In this document: positions 14,587 through 17,082 of the stretch, one piece after another
How positions within the stretch are numbered: position 1 is the first letter of the stretch
Layout of the letters: each line of letters opens with the position of its first letter
Source of the DNA: a bacterium 42_11
GTDB lineage: Bacteria; Synergistota; GBS-1
Length of the DNA: 17,082 bases
Direction: 5' to 3'
Assembly: GCA_001508835.1 (NCBI GenBank)
Contig: LGFB01000004.1
Location: 1 to 17,082 of the forward strand
Program-made: the position numbers and the translations under genes
Notes under the pieces: generated by a model
The model's database searches: none
Told to the model about the DNA's origin: nothing
The model's input: only the letters and a program-made list of their open reading frames with translations

Positions 14587-16778
14587 AAAACCCCCTCCAG
14601 ACCGATCTTATGTATTGATCCCCAAGGGTAGAAAACCCGTAAGGCATTACCTTCAATGGAAACCGGGATACCTGAAAATATCTTGTCTCCACGAATAACC
14701 TTGATATCCTCTACTCCATTCGCACCCAAGCGAAAGGCTCTTATATCACCTAACCAGACGGTATTGCCTATATAAATCCCATCTTTATAAAGCCAATCCC
14801 TAAATGTTAACAGCCTTGGGTCAAAATAAGCCTTAAGTCTCTCAGGAACATAAGAACGAACAGATGCCGGGAAAAACATGAGGAAAGTATCATCAGGGGT
14901 TAGATAGGTAAAGTTTGAGTCGGAATGAAAAACATCCTTATGGTTCGTTAGATTCCTTAGGAAAAACTTTCCCTTATGAAGATATGAGGAAAACAGGTCT
15001 CCCCAGGCGGTATCAAATAGCTTAACTCCCTTAGCCCCATCAGGTAAGGCGATTTCCTCGACCAAATCACCGCTACGGGAGTCAAATATAAACACGCGGT
15101 TATAAAACAGGCTTAAAGCGTAAAGTTTATCGTGCTTGGGGAGAATACTAACTATTCCCAAAATATTTTCCCTTCCCCATATAAGATTGCCATCAAGCGA
15201 GAATTTGTATAATGTTCCCTCCCCCCAATCGGATATGTAAAGCCCGCTCTTATCCTGAAAAGCGCAGCCTCCCCAAAAAACTTTCTTTATCTTCGTTACC
15301 TCACTTCCATTAGAAGCAAAGTTATCCATCAAACCCTGTATTTTTTCAACCAAGGCAAAGTAAAAGATATTTATTGAAAACACGTTTGAAAGTAAGTTCC
15401 CCAAAAGTCTCCTCAGCTCAAGGTCTTCGACATACCTTATTAAACCTTGCTTGCTCTTCCAATCTACAAAGCTATTAAGCCAATCTATTAAAACGTCCTC
15501 ATTCCCGCATAGAAGGAGAGCCCTTTGAGAGATCTTATTTATCCAATTCCAAAAATCAAAGCTTCTTAAAGCAGTCTCTTTTTGCCTTGGGTCTGAAACC
15601 TTCTTTAAATTCCTCTCTATGTTGAGGAGCGATAGTTCCAAAATTTTCAACACTTGCTCCACATCAACCTTGTCTCTTCTTAGATAGTTATAGAGCTCTT
15701 TTCTAAAACTCTCCCTTTCCTCGTAAGGCAGTCTCCAATATATTTCCCATGGGAAAAACCAAATTTTGTCCATAACGAGAGAAATCCTAAAAAGCTCCAA
15801 AAGCTCATGCCTGATATCTTCTACAGAATCTCCTTTTATCAAATCCAAAAAATAAAGTATATTAGGGTAAACTCTTTTAACATCGAGCTCTAAAGAAAGG
15901 GCTCTTGAATTTAGCTTTAAAAGGGTATCATCGTCTGGACTCTTAGAAAGCTCATCTAAAACGCTACTTAAAGAAGCGCCTTTCTTCTTCTCTTTATCGA
16001 CAAGGCAACCGATGAGTCCCTTGAAAGCCTTCTTTCTTGCCTTCACATCCACATCGAGAACAATAAGCTTACTTTCCTCTGTATTACATTCAAGCTCCTC
16101 CCAGCCATCTTCCTCAGGGGCAACCAAAGATTTTCCATCCCATAAAAGTAAAGAGGTTGAAGAAAGAATCGCTTTAAAATTATAGGTTACCCTCTTCTTT
16201 AACAAATTCCCCCCCCTAACCGTTAAAAGAAAACCATCGTGTAGTAAGTAAGGCCTACCTTCAAACAAGGTCCAAGATATAGGAGAAGAGGGAAGATTCC
16301 ATATAAAACGAGGTTCTCCCCCAATGGAAAAATTAATTAACAAAGTTTCACCATCGGCAAGGAGAAAAGCTCCATCATCATAGAGTTTTATTGCACAGGG
16401 CATATCAAACAGATAAAGAGGAGAATCTAAAAATAGGGAAGGTTTAACCAGCTTTTGAAAATTCAGAATGACTTTTTTGTCCTTATCTACCACTATCATA
16501 TTACCATCTTTAAAGTCTATCCAATAGGGATGAGAAACCTCTGGAGGAAGGTTTTCTATCTTCCATTTATCTTCCTCTCCCACATATTTATAAAGCCTAA
16601 GCGTTCCCACATCAAGAAGATAAATTTCCTCCCCTAACCGAGTTAAAGCGAGGGGGTTCCTAAACCCTTCATATTTGGCAATGACCTTTCCATCAAGACT
16701 TAGCTTGTAAACCCTTCCTTCAAGATAGGAACTAACAAAAAAATAATCCTTTCCCGAAAGACCATCATAGATGAGCAA
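14583..16778 (-). CDS. beta-propeller protein with inserted alpha-helical domain, function unknown
   Basis: A 731-residue protein I cannot assign to a named family. Residues about 1-240 are NHL/WD-like beta-strand repeats (VYKLSLDGKVIAKYEG, IYLLDVGTLRLYKYVGEED, MIVVDKDKKVILNF). About 245-490 is helix-rich and Lys/Glu/Leu-rich, with no propeller pattern. About 500-731 returns to propeller strands. The segment at 513-533 (LYISDWGEGTLYKFSLDG) copies that at 13-33, and the last residues (FYPWGSIHKIGLEG, 716-729) look like another blade edge, so the two halves may close one or two rings around the insert. No signal peptide or membrane segment, so a cytoplasmic scaffold or regulatory partner of the following glycosyltransferase-TPR gene is plausible. 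The start is TTG at 16776-16778, eight bases after GGAGG. A run of eight G encodes Arg-Gly-Gly near residue 188. Confidence 0.7.
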   Translation of the reverse strand: MLIYDGLSGKDYFFVSSYLEGRVYKLSLDGKVIAKYEGFRNPLALTRLGEEIYLLDVGTLRLYKYVGEEDKWKIENLPPEVSHPYWIDFKDGNMIVVDKDKKVILNFQKLVKPSLFLDSPLYLFDMPCAIKLYDDGAFLLADGETLLINFSIGGEPRFIWNLPSSPISWTLFEGRPYLLHDGFLLTVRGGNLLKKRVTYNFKAILSSTSLLLWDGKSLVAPEEDGWEELECNTEESKLIVLDVDVKARKKAFKGLIGCLVDKEKKKGASLSSVLDELSKSPDDDTLLKLNSRALSLELDVKRVYPNILYFLDLIKGDSVEDIRHELLELFRISLVMDKIWFFPWEIYWRLPYEERESFRKELYNYLRRDKVDVEQVLKILELSLLNIERNLKKVSDPRQKETALRSFDFWNWINKISQRALLLCGNEDVLIDWLNSFVDWKSKQGLIRYVEDLELRRLLGNLLSNVFSINIFYFALVEKIQGLMDNFASNGSEVTKIKKVFWGGCAFQDKSGLYISDWGEGTLYKFSLDGNLIWGRENILGIVSILPKHDKLYALSLFYNRVFIFDSRSGDLVEEIALPDGAKGVKLFDTAWGDLFSSYLHKGKFFLRNLTNHKDVFHSDSNFTYLTPDDTFLMFFPASVRSYVPERLKAYFDPRLLTFRDWLYKDGIYIGNTVWLGDIRAFRLGANGVEDIKVIRGDKIFSGIPVSIEGNALRVFYPWGSIHKIGLEGVF
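16209..16216 (-). repeat. homopolymer G8 inside the beta-propeller gene
   Basis: Eight consecutive G on the minus strand within the reading frame (Arg-Gly-Gly codons near residue 188). Such tracts can slip during replication and shift the frame; here the frame is intact. Whether it varies is unknown. Confidence 0.5.
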
Positions 16779-16783
16779 TTAGG

Positions 16784-16792
16784 CTCCCTCCC
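16784..16792 (-). promoter_or_regulatory. ribosome binding site deciding the TTG start of the beta-propeller gene
   Basis: GGGAGGGAG on the minus strand, with GGAGG eight bases before TTG at 16778. The next in-frame ATG lies about 94 codons downstream and would remove the first propeller blades, so the TTG start is preferred. Confidence 0.7.
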
Positions 16793-16794
16793 GC

Positions 16795-16804
16795 TTTTTT
16801 TTTT
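16795..16804 (-). repeat. homopolymer A10 just upstream of the ribosome binding site
   Basis: Ten consecutive A on the minus strand, two bases upstream of the GGGAGGGAG of the beta-propeller gene, in the 46-base gap between it and the edge gene. No promoter or terminator stem is recognised in this gap. The tract could affect translation or transcription by slippage; this is a possibility only. Confidence 0.45.
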
Positions 16805-16824
16805 CGGATAAAAACAGTTCGTTC

Positions 16825-17082
16825 CTAAAGACCGAGTATTTCCTTTATAGCTCTTTCATGAAGAGGCGTCTGAGGACGAGCTACCCCAGCAATGGGGTCA
16901 TAAAAAACAAGCTCTGCCGAAGTAAGCCTTTCAACGCTCTCCCTATCTTTAAGAAGCATATCTACCCTCCCGCCCATAACGATCTTAACGAGAACTTCTC
17001 CATCCCTTTTAGCCAATTCCTCCTTCCCACCCCAAAGCCTACCTAACTTTTCGAGCACCTCTCCCTTAATCATGTTATACAA
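16825..17082 (-). CDS. unrecognised short protein or C-terminal part of a longer one (window edge)
   Basis: An open frame reaching the right edge and ending at TAG (16825-16827). It can start at TTG (17080-17082), at ATG (17071-17073, giving 82 residues), or continue outside the window, because no upstream stop is visible. The product is charged and mixed alpha/beta: a helical start (IKGEVLEKLGRLWGGKEELA), a strand-like EVLVKIVMGGRVDMLL, then LVFYDPIAGVARPQTPLHER and a helix AIKEILGL. No signal peptide, membrane segment or known motif is recognised. Transcribed toward the beta-propeller gene with a 46-base gap, it may be in the same operon, but codon-overlap coupling is absent here. Confidence 0.6.
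   Translation of the reverse strand: MYNMIKGEVLEKLGRLWGGKEELAKRDGEVLVKIVMGGRVDMLLKDRESVERLTSAELVFYDPIAGVARPQTPLHERAIKEILGL

Overview
All seventeen genes found in this window lie on the minus strand and read from the right edge to the left. The essential part is a compact thermophile-style gene set: many AGA/AGG and ATA codons, a zinc-type ribosomal protein bS18, and strong Shine-Dalgarno sequences with GTG and TTG starts. The combination rpsF-ssb-rpsR-yybS-rplI-dnaB followed by ctsR-mcsA-mcsB-clpC points to Bacillota or to a neighbouring deep lineage that shares these genes. The surface protein has choice-of-anchor Q- and U-like domains and a Gly-Gly-Cys / hydrophobic / Arg-Arg C-terminus, a style best known from Synergistota, so Synergistota or a relative is my best guess. 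This is inference; no rRNA gene is present to test it.

Right part (17082 to 8203): an unrecognised short reading frame at the edge is followed by six tightly packed genes. They encode a cytoplasmic beta-propeller protein interrupted by an alpha-helical block, a glycosyltransferase fused to TPR repeats, a small Rossmann protein, a type IV pilin-like pseudopilin, a large secreted beta-helix/fibronectin-III protein with a C-terminal membrane anchor, and a second glycosyltransferase. Junctions are 4-base stop/start overlaps, gaps of 3 to 6 bases, or a longer overlap, so they are probably co-translated. I infer a locus that makes, modifies and displays a surface protein. I know of no described system with exactly this set, and it is the best candidate here for something new.

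Middle part (8202 to 4405): an extended -10 promoter and a leader of two back-to-back hairpins precede rpsF, ssb, rpsR, yybS, rplI and dnaB, joining translation, single-strand DNA binding and the replicative helicase. The gdpP gene often found between yybS and rplI in Bacillota is absent.

Left part (4408 to 1): a near-perfect housekeeping promoter, whose -35 element overlaps the dnaB stop codon, drives ctsR-mcsA-mcsB-clpC. A CtsR operator sits over the predicted transcription start, so the operon should repress itself. The proteins retain the hallmarks of a working arginine-phosphorylation degradation pathway: CtsR with its tetraglycine wing, McsA with zinc and UVR motifs, McsB with catalytic and phosphoarginine-sensing residues, and ClpC with both phosphoarginine docking motifs. 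ClpC runs off the left edge.

No tRNA, rRNA, CRISPR array, insertion sequence or gene-free stretch longer than 300 bases was found.
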